Source: DATGIQ01 sp035295665 | GTDB taxonomy: Bacteria > Planctomycetota > Planctomycetia > Gemmatales > Gemmataceae | Assembly (NCBI GenBank): GCA_035295665.1 | Contig: DATGIQ010000063.1 | Location: 1-5,607 of the forward strand | Direction: 5' to 3' | Length of the DNA stretch: 5,607 nucleotides | Notes under the pieces: model-generated | Told to the model about the DNA's origin: nothing | The model's database searches: none | What the model saw: only the letters and a program-made list of their open reading frames with translations | Program-made: the position numbers and the translations under genes | Part shown: piece after piece, positions 1-5,607 of the stretch | How the letters are laid out: each line of letters begins with the position of its first letter | Numbering within the stretch: position 1 is the first letter of the stretch

Positions 1-178
1 ATGGCGCAGCGGTATTTCCTTTTCTGACAAATTGCTTCCCAAGATGGGGTGGCCTTGTGGTTCGAGACCATTTTCCCTGGCGATCCCTCGTGAACCGTTG
101 TACAAAGGAAGGAGGCGTGGATCGTTCCTTTCGTCGCCTGCACATATCAACAGGTTTCCGTCCAGCGAGGAAAAAGCC
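1..178. other. Upstream region of the exbB operon, no supported gene
   Basis: No gene is supported here. Two plus-strand frames are open from the window edge: one runs without a stop into the exbB gene, the other stops at 201-203. A third frame has a TGA at 25-27 that could end an upstream gene outside the window. None of the translations resembles a protein I recognise. A strong Shine-Dalgarno-like run AGGAAGGAGG lies at 106-115, but no start codon sits at a normal distance behind it. I see no convincing sigma-70 promoter or terminator, so the operon promoter may lie further upstream or be of another sigma class. Confidence 0.4.
167..170 (+). promoter_or_regulatory. Ribosome binding site deciding the exbB GTG start
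   Basis: GAGG is separated by 8 bases from the GTG at 179. The in-frame earlier candidates, TTG at 32 and ATG at 44, have no comparable site. They would add a polar, arginine- and proline-rich extension that is not part of the ExbB family. This site is the main reason for starting the gene at 179. Confidence 0.7.
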
Positions 179-868
179 GTGTCTCCATTTCTCAAGTTCC
201 TGACGGAGGACTGGTATTTTGCCATTCCGATGATTCTGATGTCGTTGACCGCCTTGACGCTGGTCTTCTGGCGGATTTTTTTAAACGCCAACGCCAAATC
301 GGACATCGGGGAATTCCTACCCATCTTCCAGCAAAAACTGGAGCGCGAAGGGATCGAAAGTGCCCTCCGCTACTGTCGCTCCCAGCAGGGGATTATTCCG
401 CGCCGCCTTTTCCCCGCTGGGTTGGAAACATCCAAACAAGGATTGGCGGCCATGCGCCGGGCCATGGCCAATGCCATCGAACTGGAAATTGTGCCCGAGC
501 TGAACTTCCTTCTCCCTCCGATCCTGGCCATCGGTAAGATTGCCACGATGGTCGGCCTGCTCGGAACCGTGATCAGCATGACCAACACCTTCAACAAGAT
601 CCAGGAAGCCCAGGGCGGCGGCAATGTCACCAGCCACGCCGGGGCCATCGGTTTGGCGCTCTATGCCACCGCCCTGGGTCTGGTGACGGCCATTCCCCTC
701 GTCTTCGCCCATGTGCTCTTCAAGGCGTGGATTGCTCAGTTCGAAGTGAAAATGAAAAATGCGGCGCAAAAACTGTTGGTCCTGGTCCAGGCCGTCCGGC
801 CGGGAACCGGCCAACTCGGAGCTAAGCCGGCTGGCGTCGAACCGGCCGCCATGTCTCCTCGGAAGTGA
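179..868 (+). CDS. exbB: MotA/TolQ/ExbB-family proton channel protein
   Basis: Inner-membrane stator/channel subunit. In this family a pentamer surrounds an ExbD/TolR dimer and uses proton flow to drive envelope work. With the GTG start the protein has 229 residues, a usual family length. Three membrane segments are visible: about 12-35, 109-134 and 155-181. A cytoplasmic loop of about 70 residues follows the first, which is the ExbB/TolQ topology. The signature VGLLGTVISM (about 125-134) and ALYATALGLVTAIP (about 160-173) carry the conserved threonines that line the proton path (about T130 and T164). The C-terminal 25-30 residues are alanine/proline-rich and probably disordered. The gene opens a four-gene operon and ends 18 bases before the first exbD. 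ExbB, TolQ and generic 'proton channel' are hard to tell apart by sequence; the symbol reflects the pairing with ExbD. Confidence 0.88.
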   Translation: MSPFLKFLTEDWYFAIPMILMSLTALTLVFWRIFLNANAKSDIGEFLPIFQQKLEREGIESALRYCRSQQGIIPRRLFPAGLETSKQGLAAMRRAMANAIELEIVPELNFLLPPILAIGKIATMVGLLGTVISMTNTFNKIQEAQGGGNVTSHAGAIGLALYATALGLVTAIPLVFAHVLFKAWIAQFEVKMKNAAQKLLVLVQAVRPGTGQLGAKPAGVEPAAMSPRK

Positions 869-886
869 TGGCGAGGGCACTCGATC

Positions 887-1612
887 ATGGCAGAAAAACG
901 CCGACTTCTGGACGTGTGGATTCTCGAAACGAAGACCGTTTACCGCGAAGTGCCCTATGCGGTGGTGACCGATTGGGTCCAGCAAGGCCGCCTGCTCGAA
1001 TCGGACATGGTCCGCGTATCCGGCAGCGAAAAGTGGGTTCCGCTTGTGAGTCTACCTGATTTCGCCGTCTACCTACCGAGGCCGGAACCGTTCCGGGCCG
1101 AGGACAGGGCCGAGGCGCTGGAGCCCGTGGAGGTCGATTTTTCGTGGAAACGACCGGCCCCTGACGAAGAAGGGGACCCCGACATGATCCCGCTCATCGA
1201 CGTCAGCTTGGTGCTGCTCCTCTTCTTCATGATGACGGCCAGCGTGGCTGCGGTAGCCGCTCAGGTGAATACACCGGAGGCTCGGTTCGGTGCCCAGTTG
1301 GCCAGCGATCCGAGGATGGTTTCCATCAACATCACGCTCGCCGCCGATGGAACGCCCCTGTACGCCCTCAGCCAGGGAGATCAAGCGCCTTCCAAGGACC
1401 GGCGCGAAACGGACCTGAATGAAGGCGAGGTTTTGCAGCTGTTGGACGAGCGGATGAAGGAAGAACCCGATCGGGTCGATGTCAGCATCAAGGCAGACCG
1501 GAACCTTCCCTTCGAAGTCGTGAAGAAGTTGATGGTCGCCCTGGAAACTCGCTTTGGTCGGAGGGTTATCCGCAAAGCCTATGCCGGCGTGAGTGAAAAG
1601 GAAAACCAATGA
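887..1612 (+). CDS. exbD: ExbD/TolR-family protein with N-terminal GYF_2-like domain (first copy)
   Basis: Single-pass inner-membrane partner of the ExbB channel, 241 residues. Residues about 8-63 form a compact cytoplasmic domain with the pattern W..., GRLLESDMVR, KWVPL and PDFAVYL, which resembles GYF_2 (DUF4339). An acidic linker leads to the membrane helix at about 102-124, starting DMIPLIDVSLVLLLFF. D105 matches the essential proton-carrying aspartate of ExbD. The periplasmic part (about 126-241) contains the family pattern of beta strand, ADGTPLY, a helix with EVLQLLDERM, DVSIKADRNLPFEVV, and a final strand. GAGGG at 873-877 lies 9 bases before the ATG. The stop codon overlaps the start of the second exbD. 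Canonical ExbD has only about 20 residues before the helix, so the N-terminal domain is an addition. The ExbD assignment is firm; the GYF_2 assignment is by pattern. Confidence 0.9.
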   Translation: MAEKRRLLDVWILETKTVYREVPYAVVTDWVQQGRLLESDMVRVSGSEKWVPLVSLPDFAVYLPRPEPFRAEDRAEALEPVEVDFSWKRPAPDEEGDPDMIPLIDVSLVLLLFFMMTASVAAVAAQVNTPEARFGAQLASDPRMVSINITLAADGTPLYALSQGDQAPSKDRRETDLNEGEVLQLLDERMKEEPDRVDVSIKADRNLPFEVVKKLMVALETRFGRRVIRKAYAGVSEKENQ

Positions 1613-2244
1613 CGTGGAGAATTCGCCATCAGGGTTCTCCCCGAGCCGTCGAGGGATTGACCCTGGATGAGGTAGTGGAAGGGCTCCAGGACGGGCTGTG
1701 GGAGCCAACCGATGAGGTCATGGGCCCGCTCGATCGCGATTGGGTGGCCCTCGAAAGCCATCCCCAATTTGCCGATCTCGCGATGGATTTGGACACGCAT
1801 CCGCCGAGACACTATGACGATGAGACGCATCTCGACTTTAACCCGCTCATCGATGTTTGCTTGGTGCTGTTGATTTTCTTCATCCTGACGACGAGCTATG
1901 CCGCACTGCAAAAAGTTCTCCCTATGCCGGGGGTCTCGGCGCAGTCGGTCAAGGGGCCGCCGGTCGTTACCCAGGAGCAGGTAAGGCAATTCATGATCAA
2001 GGTGGAGGCACGCCAGGAAAACGGGAAGCCGGTCGTCCGAGTCGAGGGGAAACCGGTGGAGCCGCTCGAACCGGATACCCTGGTTGGAGTCATCGGCCAA
2101 TGGGTCAAGAAGGAACGCAAGACGGAGCTCCTCATCGACGCCGCCGACGTAGATTGGGGCACGGTCGTGGCCATCCAGGACGCCGCCAAAGGGGCCGGCG
2201 TGGAAAAGGTACATCTTCTAGAGCGAACCGAGGAGGCGAAATGA
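1609..2244 (+). CDS. exbD: ExbD/TolR-family protein with N-terminal GYF_2-like domain (second copy)
   Basis: Second ExbD-type subunit, 211 residues. Its ATG overlaps the previous stop as ATGA, so it is probably translated by re-initiation. Residues 3-57 (TWRIRHQG, LQDGLWEPTDEV, WVALESHPQFADL) align by eye with the N-terminal domain of the first copy, again GYF_2-like. The membrane helix is about 80-99 (FNPLIDVCLVLLIFF), with D82 as the expected proton-carrying aspartate. The periplasmic domain (about 100-211) includes a beta strand VRQFMIKVEA, VRVEGKPVEP, a helix around DTLVGVIGQWVKK, and the strand TELLIDAADVDWGTVV typical of ExbD. The two copies differ across the periplasmic domain, so this is an old paralogue rather than a recent duplication. 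It probably forms a homo- or heterodimer with the first copy inside one ExbB pentamer (inference). Confidence 0.88.
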   Translation: MTWRIRHQGSPRAVEGLTLDEVVEGLQDGLWEPTDEVMGPLDRDWVALESHPQFADLAMDLDTHPPRHYDDETHLDFNPLIDVCLVLLIFFILTTSYAALQKVLPMPGVSAQSVKGPPVVTQEQVRQFMIKVEARQENGKPVVRVEGKPVEPLEPDTLVGVIGQWVKKERKTELLIDAADVDWGTVVAIQDAAKGAGVEKVHLLERTEEAK

Positions 2245-3302
2245 TCCCCAGCAATAACGCCGGGAGCCGTCGATGCTGCTTGTTGAGACAGATGGTCTGG
2301 TTGCTGGCCGTGGGGTTGGTGTGCGGGAATAGTTCAGCGTTCCCGGCGCGCGCGGCCGAGAAAGGAAGCATCATGGTGGAGAAAGTGGAATATCACGGTT
2401 GGAAGAATAACCTCCGCTTGGGCAATGGCGACGTCGAGCTGATCATCACCCTGGACGTCGGCCCCCGCATCATCAGCTACCGCCTGGCCAACGGCAAAAA
2501 CGTGTTCAAGAATTATGCGGACCATCTGGGAAAGAGCGGCGAAAAGGATTGGCAAATTCGAGGGGGGCATCGGCTCTGGGTAGGGCCGGAAGATTTGACC
2601 CGAACCTATGCCCTGGACAATGGCCCCGTCCGATACCAGCAAGAGGGCAACAAGGTTCGGCTCACACCGGCTGCGGACGCGGCCTATGGGATTCAAAAGG
2701 AAATGGTTGTGGAGCTTGAACCCCGGGGTAGCCGCGTCACCATCCTTCATCGCATTCGCAATATCGGCCAGGCGGCGACGGAGTTAGCTCCGTGGGCGCT
2801 CACGGTAATGGCACCCGGCGGAGTCGAAATCATTCCCTTGCCGCCCAAGCGGCCGCACCCCGGCCCGCCCCAGAATGCCCGCTCGCCCAAGGACTACGCG
2901 GCCAATCAGCTTATGGCGATCTGGCCTTTCTTCGACTTCACCGACCCGCGCTGGCATTTCGGCAGCAAGTACATCACCCTTCGTCAGGATGCCATGAAAG
3001 GACCTACCAAGATCGGCTTGGCCCATCGGATGGGCTGGGTGGCGTACCTGAACGAAGGCAGTCTCTTTGTCAAGCGGTTCGGTTATGAGGAAGGAAAGCC
3101 GTATCCCGATCACGGTGTCAATTTCGAAACGTTCACCAACGAAGACATGCTCGAAATCGAAAGCCTCGGTCCCTTGGTCCACCTCACGCCGGGCAAGGAC
3201 GTGGAGCATACCGAGCACTGGGAGCTGATTGGCAATGTGCAACGCTTCGAAGATGAAGCGGGCATCGACCGGAATGTGCGGTCAAAGCTGCTCCCCAAAT
3301 AG
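2241..3302 (+). CDS. Secreted DUF4380-like protein
   Basis: Protein of 353 residues beginning at an ATGA overlap with the second exbD, with GAGGAGG at 2230-2236 just ahead. A longer open frame extends upstream to 1857, but it runs through exbD and is not coding. Residues 1-38 look like a signal peptide: arginines at 10-11 and 16, a hydrophobic core around 18-28, and an A-R-A site at 36-38. The mature part carries motifs I associate with DUF4380: NGDVELIITLDVGPRIISY (about 62-80), GGHRLWVGPEDL (108-119), a strand-rich middle with VTILHRIRN, APWALTVMAPGG (183-194) and PGKDVEHTEHWEL (317-329). DUF4380 proteins have a beta-sandwich fold related to aldose-1-epimerase and sugar-binding modules, but no substrate or reaction is established to my knowledge. 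It is expected in the periplasm. Its position as last gene of the ExbB-ExbD-ExbD operon suggests it works with that motor. Confidence 0.8.
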   Translation: MIPSNNAGSRRCCLLRQMVWLLAVGLVCGNSSAFPARAAEKGSIMVEKVEYHGWKNNLRLGNGDVELIITLDVGPRIISYRLANGKNVFKNYADHLGKSGEKDWQIRGGHRLWVGPEDLTRTYALDNGPVRYQQEGNKVRLTPAADAAYGIQKEMVVELEPRGSRVTILHRIRNIGQAATELAPWALTVMAPGGVEIIPLPPKRPHPGPPQNARSPKDYAANQLMAIWPFFDFTDPRWHFGSKYITLRQDAMKGPTKIGLAHRMGWVAYLNEGSLFVKRFGYEEGKPYPDHGVNFETFTNEDMLEIESLGPLVHLTPGKDVEHTEHWELIGNVQRFEDEAGIDRNVRSKLLPK

Positions 3303-3307
3303 CTTTC

Positions 3308-3335
3308 CGTGGTTGATCAAGCGCTTTCGACCACG
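3308..3335. terminator. Hairpin between convergent genes, possible bidirectional terminator
   Basis: CGTGGTTGA at 3308-3316 can pair with TCGACCACG at 3327-3335, a 9-pair stem with one G-T pair and a 10-base loop. It sits 5 bases after the DUF4380 stop and overlaps the last codons and the stop of the minus-strand phosphatase gene. There is no T-run on either side, so it is not a standard intrinsic terminator. It could still slow polymerase or protect both 3' ends. Confidence 0.3.
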
Positions 3336-4078
3336 CTGACGACGATACACGAAACATTATCGCGGGAGCCGCTGTCCAGCGCCAGCTGACCGAGTCCGTC
3401 GGCGCATTGCTGGACATCGTGCTGTTCGTGTACGAAACTGAGCAACTTATCGTCCGACACGACGCCGCTCAGGCCATCGGTGCACAGCAAGAAAAGATCG
3501 CCCGGCTGGATCGTCACGGCCTTGACCTCCGGTCCCTCTCCGACTTCTTTGCTCCCCAGGTATTTCCACAAGACATTGCGGTACCGATGCACCCGCGCTT
3601 CGGCCGCGGAAATGGTCTTGGCTTCGACCAGTGCCTGGGCAATGGAATGATCAATGGTCAGTTGCTCGATTTTGCTGCCGCGGATCAAGTAAGCCCGGCT
3701 ATCGCCGACACTGGCAATGTACATCAGGTTGCTCCCCTTTCGCCACAGTGCGGCCACGACGGTCGTGCCCATGTTGGTCAGGTCGCGGTCCAACGAGGCC
3801 ATGTCCATGATGACGGCGTTGGTATGGACGATGGCCCGACGGATGAGCTGCTTGGTTTCTTCGGTGTCGCTGGTGGAAGTAAGGTTTTTCTTCAGTTCGC
3901 GGGGCAGAACCTCAATGGCCTGCTTGCTGGCGATTTCGCCGGCCTGCTGTCCGCCCATACCGTCGGCTACCATGCAGATAATCAGATCGGGAAACTGCTT
4001 GACATCGATGGCATCCTCGTTATTCTCGCGGTAATTGCCCAACAGAGTGCATTTGCCGATATTCAACACCAACGCCAT
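3317..4078 (-). CDS. PP2C-family protein Ser/Thr phosphatase
   Basis: Metal-dependent (Mn/Mg) phosphatase of 253 residues that would remove phosphate from Ser/Thr residues, the usual counterpart of Hanks-type kinases. No signal peptide or membrane helix is seen, so it is cytoplasmic. All PP2C motifs are present in order: RENNED (17-22, with phosphate-binding R17 and metal ligand D22), VADGMGG (37-43, D39), MGTTVVAAL (103-111), ASVGDSRAYL (122-131), the DHS segment (143-145), CTDGLSG (199-205, D201) and SRDNVSCIVV (238-247, D240). It is therefore a complete, probably active stand-alone catalytic domain of the size of bacterial Stp/PrpC enzymes. GAGG (plus-strand 4086-4089) lies 7 bases before the ATG. 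It converges with the DUF4380 gene, with a 14-base gap, and diverges from the nuclease gene. No kinase gene is in the window, so its target is unknown. Confidence 0.93.
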   Translation of the reverse strand: MALVLNIGKCTLLGNYRENNEDAIDVKQFPDLIICMVADGMGGQQAGEIASKQAIEVLPRELKKNLTSTSDTEETKQLIRRAIVHTNAVIMDMASLDRDLTNMGTTVVAALWRKGSNLMYIASVGDSRAYLIRGSKIEQLTIDHSIAQALVEAKTISAAEARVHRYRNVLWKYLGSKEVGEGPEVKAVTIQPGDLFLLCTDGLSGVVSDDKLLSFVHEQHDVQQCADGLGQLALDSGSRDNVSCIVVSVVESA

Positions 4079-4220
4079 GGGGCTACCTCGTTACTGGTTG
4101 TGTCCAGTGCGTGCCCGGGAGCACAGATGGGTCTCTGGACAATTCCTCAGCCACCGGACGGAGTTGGGAGAACCATGTCTCCGCTCCGATTCGGACGTAT
4201 TTTCAGGCCTATTTAAGGCA

Positions 4221-4249
4221 ATCATACCTCCATAGGCTCAAATTGCCAG
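4221..4249 (-). promoter_or_regulatory. Candidate sigma-70 promoter for the PP2C gene
   Basis: On the minus strand CTGGCA (plus 4244-4249) and TATGAT (plus 4221-4226) are 17 bases apart, matching the sigma-70 -35 and -10 boxes at 4 of 6 and 5 of 6 positions. Transcription would start near 4214, giving a leader of about 135 bases before the phosphatase ATG. This is plausible by position but could be chance. Confidence 0.35.
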
Positions 4250-4344
4250 TTTCTGCGATGAGTTTTTGTTGCGGTGCCGAAAAATAAGGCCCGATCGCTG
4301 AGCCGGGAAACGCCACCTCATGCGAGCGCCATCTCGGTACGTCC

Positions 4345-4374
4345 TTGACCGATTTTACTCTCAAAATCTATAAT
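4345..4374 (+). promoter_or_regulatory. Near-consensus sigma-70 promoter for the nuclease-domain gene
   Basis: TTGACC at 4345-4350 and a perfect TATAAT at 4369-4374 are separated by 18 bases, so 11 of 12 box positions match the consensus. The sequence lies in a gene-free region in the right orientation, and transcription would begin near 4381, about 70 bases before the GTG start at 4454. This is the strongest promoter seen in the window and suggests fairly steady housekeeping expression. Confidence 0.7.
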
Positions 4375-4444
4375 GCTTTGCAGACTCGTCAGGTAGAAGC
4401 ACTCTGCCCGAGCCGACAACCCATGGCTGAGGTCCGTCGAAAGC

Positions 4445-4448
4445 GAGG
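4445..4448 (+). promoter_or_regulatory. Ribosome binding site deciding the nuclease-gene GTG start
   Basis: GAGG lies 5 bases before the GTG at 4454. The in-frame ATG at 4466 would be 17 bases away and has no site of its own. This favours the GTG, giving a protein that begins MPVQMELKRIII. Confidence 0.6.
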
Positions 4449-4453
4449 CTCCC

Positions 4454-4855
4454 GTGCCGGTTCAGATGGAATTAAAAAGGATCATTATCAGCGAAGTCAT
4501 CGATCACCAGATGATCTTCCTCAAGGAAGTAGAAGGGGATCGGCTCTTCCCCATCGTGATCGGCATCTTTGAGGCGACCAGCATTGATCGCCGGGTCAAG
4601 AAAATGAATTCGCCCCGGCCGTTGACCCACGACCTCATTGCCAATGTAATCGAAAGCCTCGGAGCCGAACTCCAGGACATCTACATCAACGAGTTGCGTG
4701 AACACACCTATTTCGCGAAACTACGCATTCGCCAAAATGGCGAGCTTGTCGAGATCGACAGCCGGCCGAGCGACGCCATCGCACTCGCCGTTACAGCCAA
4801 TGTCCCCATTTACGTGGCTGAAGACGTGATCGGCGAAGCCTGTGGCGAAACCTAA
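4454..4855 (+). CDS. Bifunctional nuclease (BFN/DUF151) domain protein
   Basis: Protein of 133 residues made almost entirely of one BFN (DUF151) domain. The family motifs are in order: the N-terminal strand QMELKRIIISEV (4-15), FPIVIGIFEA (32-41), the helix RPLTHDLIANVIESLGAEL (55-73), the strand pair INELREHTYFAKLRI (78-92), and the signature IDSRPSDAIALAV (101-113) followed by VPIYVAEDV (117-125). Proteins of this family were described as having DNase and RNase activity in plants, and a Thermotoga member has a solved structure, but the bacterial role is poorly defined. No UVR or other extra domain is attached, so this is a minimal version. It is cytoplasmic and has its own strong promoter. 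The next gene is convergent, so it is probably transcribed alone. The domain call is firm; nuclease activity is family knowledge only. Confidence 0.9.
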   Translation: MPVQMELKRIIISEVIDHQMIFLKEVEGDRLFPIVIGIFEATSIDRRVKKMNSPRPLTHDLIANVIESLGAELQDIYINELREHTYFAKLRIRQNGELVEIDSRPSDAIALAVTANVPIYVAEDVIGEACGET

Positions 4856-4888
4856 AACGCCCGGGCCATCAGTTCAGGCTGCGATTTG

Positions 4889-5607
4889 TCAACCCTTCGC
4901 GTCGGCCTCCGGCTCGCGCCGGTAGAATCGATTGGCAAGCAAATTCTCAATTGCGAGCACGAGCAGGACGAGGATCATGAGCCACGGAAAAAGCTCTAAG
5001 GGCTGCTTCCATCGGCCCTGCAATGCTTCCTGTAACGTTGCGTCGTGTCCGACCGCCAACACGGCTCCGGCGCCAAAGAGGTCTTCAATCCGCTCGGCGG
5101 CAATCCGGGTTAGTTGGGATTCCTCCGCCGGAATGTTTACGCTGAAACAGGATGTCCATTTGCCATCCTCTCCGACCAGCGCGTAATTGCCTGGCGTGAT
5201 CGCTTGCGGTAGAGGTAGGTCCGCCTGCTCCCCGGCCCGCGGCACGATGGCTTCCGTGGCGCTCAGTCCCGGGCCCTTCAGCGTGTACGTGGGGAACCGC
5301 GGCGTGGCCGGCAGCGCCACGGATATTTGTTGGCCGGAGACATACTGGTAATTGGCCTCTTCCGCGTCGCCGGCCAAATACGCGGTGGTCTTGTTGGCCA
5401 GGGCCATGTAAAACCAGTCCTTCAAATAATCATTCCAGCGCCCCTGCTTCGATAGGTGGCTGAAATCCAAAGGCGTGGTGAATAGCAGCACGTGGCCACG
5501 GATTTTTCTGTGATCGAACAGGCGCTCCAGAAGGGCCGGCCGGCCTTGCTTGTCATCGTAGGAAACAATCACATACGACTCGTCCAGTGTTGGCTGCACG
5601 TCCCAGT
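4889..5607 (-). CDS. BatA/von Willebrand-type membrane protein, C-terminal part
   Basis: Only the C-terminal 238 or so codons are inside the window; the frame stays open through position 5607. A GTG at 5597-5599 is probably an internal valine, not the start. The visible part begins in an alpha/beta segment (about 8-45 from that valine) with RGHVLLFTTPLD, then WNDYLKDWFYMAL, as at the end of a von Willebrand or glutamine-amidotransferase-like domain. A beta-rich region follows, with TPGNYALVGEDGKW and FSVNIPAEES. Near the end, KQPLELFPWLMILVLLVLAI makes one membrane helix (about 203-222), then a short basic and acidic tail. This architecture recalls the large BatA-type proteins common in Planctomycetes, often beside MoxR ATPases and DUF58 proteins, but none of those is visible here and the N-terminal half is needed to confirm. 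It converges with the nuclease gene, with a 33-base gap. Confidence 0.65.
   Translation of the reverse strand, partial: WDVQPTLDESYVIVSYDDKQGRPALLERLFDHRKIRGHVLLFTTPLDFSHLSKQGRWNDYLKDWFYMALANKTTAYLAGDAEEANYQYVSGQQISVALPATPRFPTYTLKGPGLSATEAIVPRAGEQADLPLPQAITPGNYALVGEDGKWTSCFSVNIPAEESQLTRIAAERIEDLFGAGAVLAVGHDATLQEALQGRWKQPLELFPWLMILVLLVLAIENLLANRFYRREPEADAKG

Larger units (their letters stand above)
4079..4453. other. Divergent intergenic region between phosphatase and nuclease genes
   Basis: This 375-base stretch separates two divergently read genes. It holds a near-consensus sigma-70 promoter reading right (4345-4374), a weaker candidate reading left (4221-4249) and the ribosome binding sites of both genes. 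Open frames crossing it, such as 4035-4235 on the plus strand and a 44-codon frame at 4091-4225 on the minus strand, have no recognisable protein features. The candidate untranslated leaders are about 70 bases (rightward) and about 135 bases (leftward). I could not find a clear riboswitch or operator repeat. Confidence 0.6.

Noticed and set aside
32..178. 49-residue N-terminal extension of ExbB from TTG at 32
   Set aside because: It has no ribosome binding site and a polar composition unlike ExbB N-termini, and GAGG sits correctly before the GTG at 179.
317..985. Long minus-strand open frame (222 codons) across exbB and exbD
   Set aside because: It is antisense to clear ExbB and ExbD coding sequence and spans their junction, and its translation is histidine- and glycine-rich without domain motifs.
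1579..2214. Minus-strand open frame of 211 codons opposite the second exbD
   Set aside because: It mirrors exbD codons on the opposite strand; the plus-strand frame carries the conserved ExbD helix and aspartate.
1857..2240. Upstream extension of the DUF4380 open frame
   Set aside because: It runs through the second exbD in another frame and has glycine/arginine-rich shadow composition. The signal peptide and ribosome binding site place the start at 2241.
2308..2340. Lipoprotein signal in the DUF4380 protein (cysteine at residue 28)
   Set aside because: The residues before the cysteine (G-L-V) do not fit the lipobox, which needs a small residue directly before it, while an A-R-A signal peptidase I site lies at 36-38.
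3407..4216. Long plus-strand open frame of 269 codons opposite the phosphatase gene
   Set aside because: It is antisense to a PP2C gene with all catalytic motifs intact, has no ribosome binding site of note and no recognisable protein features. It is a shadow frame.
4091..4225. 44-codon minus-strand frame in the phosphatase leader, beginning ATG at 4225 and ending 12 bases before the phosphatase start
   Set aside because: GGAGG precedes it by only one base, the product is an arginine/serine-rich sequence without features, and the start overlaps the candidate -10 box. Too weak to call.
4855..4879. Possible minus-strand terminator: GCCTG pairing with CGGGC followed by G and TTTT, after the BatA-type gene
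   Set aside because: Only five pairs including one G-U, with a long loop and a four-base T-run; too weak to separate from chance.

Overview
The window looks like chromosomal DNA of a planctomycete. I infer this from protein character: the ExbD proteins carry a GYF_2-like cytoplasmic domain, there is a DUF4380 secreted protein, a bifunctional-nuclease (DUF151) protein, and the C-terminal end of a BatA/von Willebrand-type membrane protein. This combination and wording of motifs is most familiar from Planctomycetes, possibly Gemmatales, but without a search the assignment is inference. No mobile element, CRISPR array, tRNA or rRNA was seen.

Layout. Positions 1-178 hold no gene I can support. 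From 179 to 3302 four plus-strand genes form a tight operon: an ExbB/TolQ-type proton channel (179-868, GTG start), two successive but different ExbD/TolR proteins (887-1612 and 1609-2244), and a secreted DUF4380-like beta-sandwich protein (2241-3302). The last two junctions are 4-base ATGA overlaps, so translation is probably coupled. A PP2C-family Ser/Thr phosphatase lies on the minus strand (3317-4078), convergent with the operon. A 375-base divergent intergenic region (4079-4453) follows, with a near-consensus sigma-70 promoter reading right and a weaker candidate reading left. A short bifunctional-nuclease-domain protein (4454-4855, GTG start) comes next. It converges with the C-terminal part of a minus-strand BatA-type membrane protein (4889-5607), whose 5' end is outside the window.

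How the genes may work together. ExbB plus ExbD is the proton-driven motor that normally energises TonB- or TolA-type envelope proteins. Here the motor has two non-identical ExbD subunits, each with an extra cytoplasmic domain of about 60 residues that looks like GYF_2 (DUF4339), and it is translated with a secreted DUF4380 protein. No TonB, TolA, Pal or receptor gene is in the window. This motor module with a dedicated periplasmic partner is the most interesting part. The phosphatase, nuclease and BatA-type genes are separate transcription units with no visible mechanistic link to the operon.
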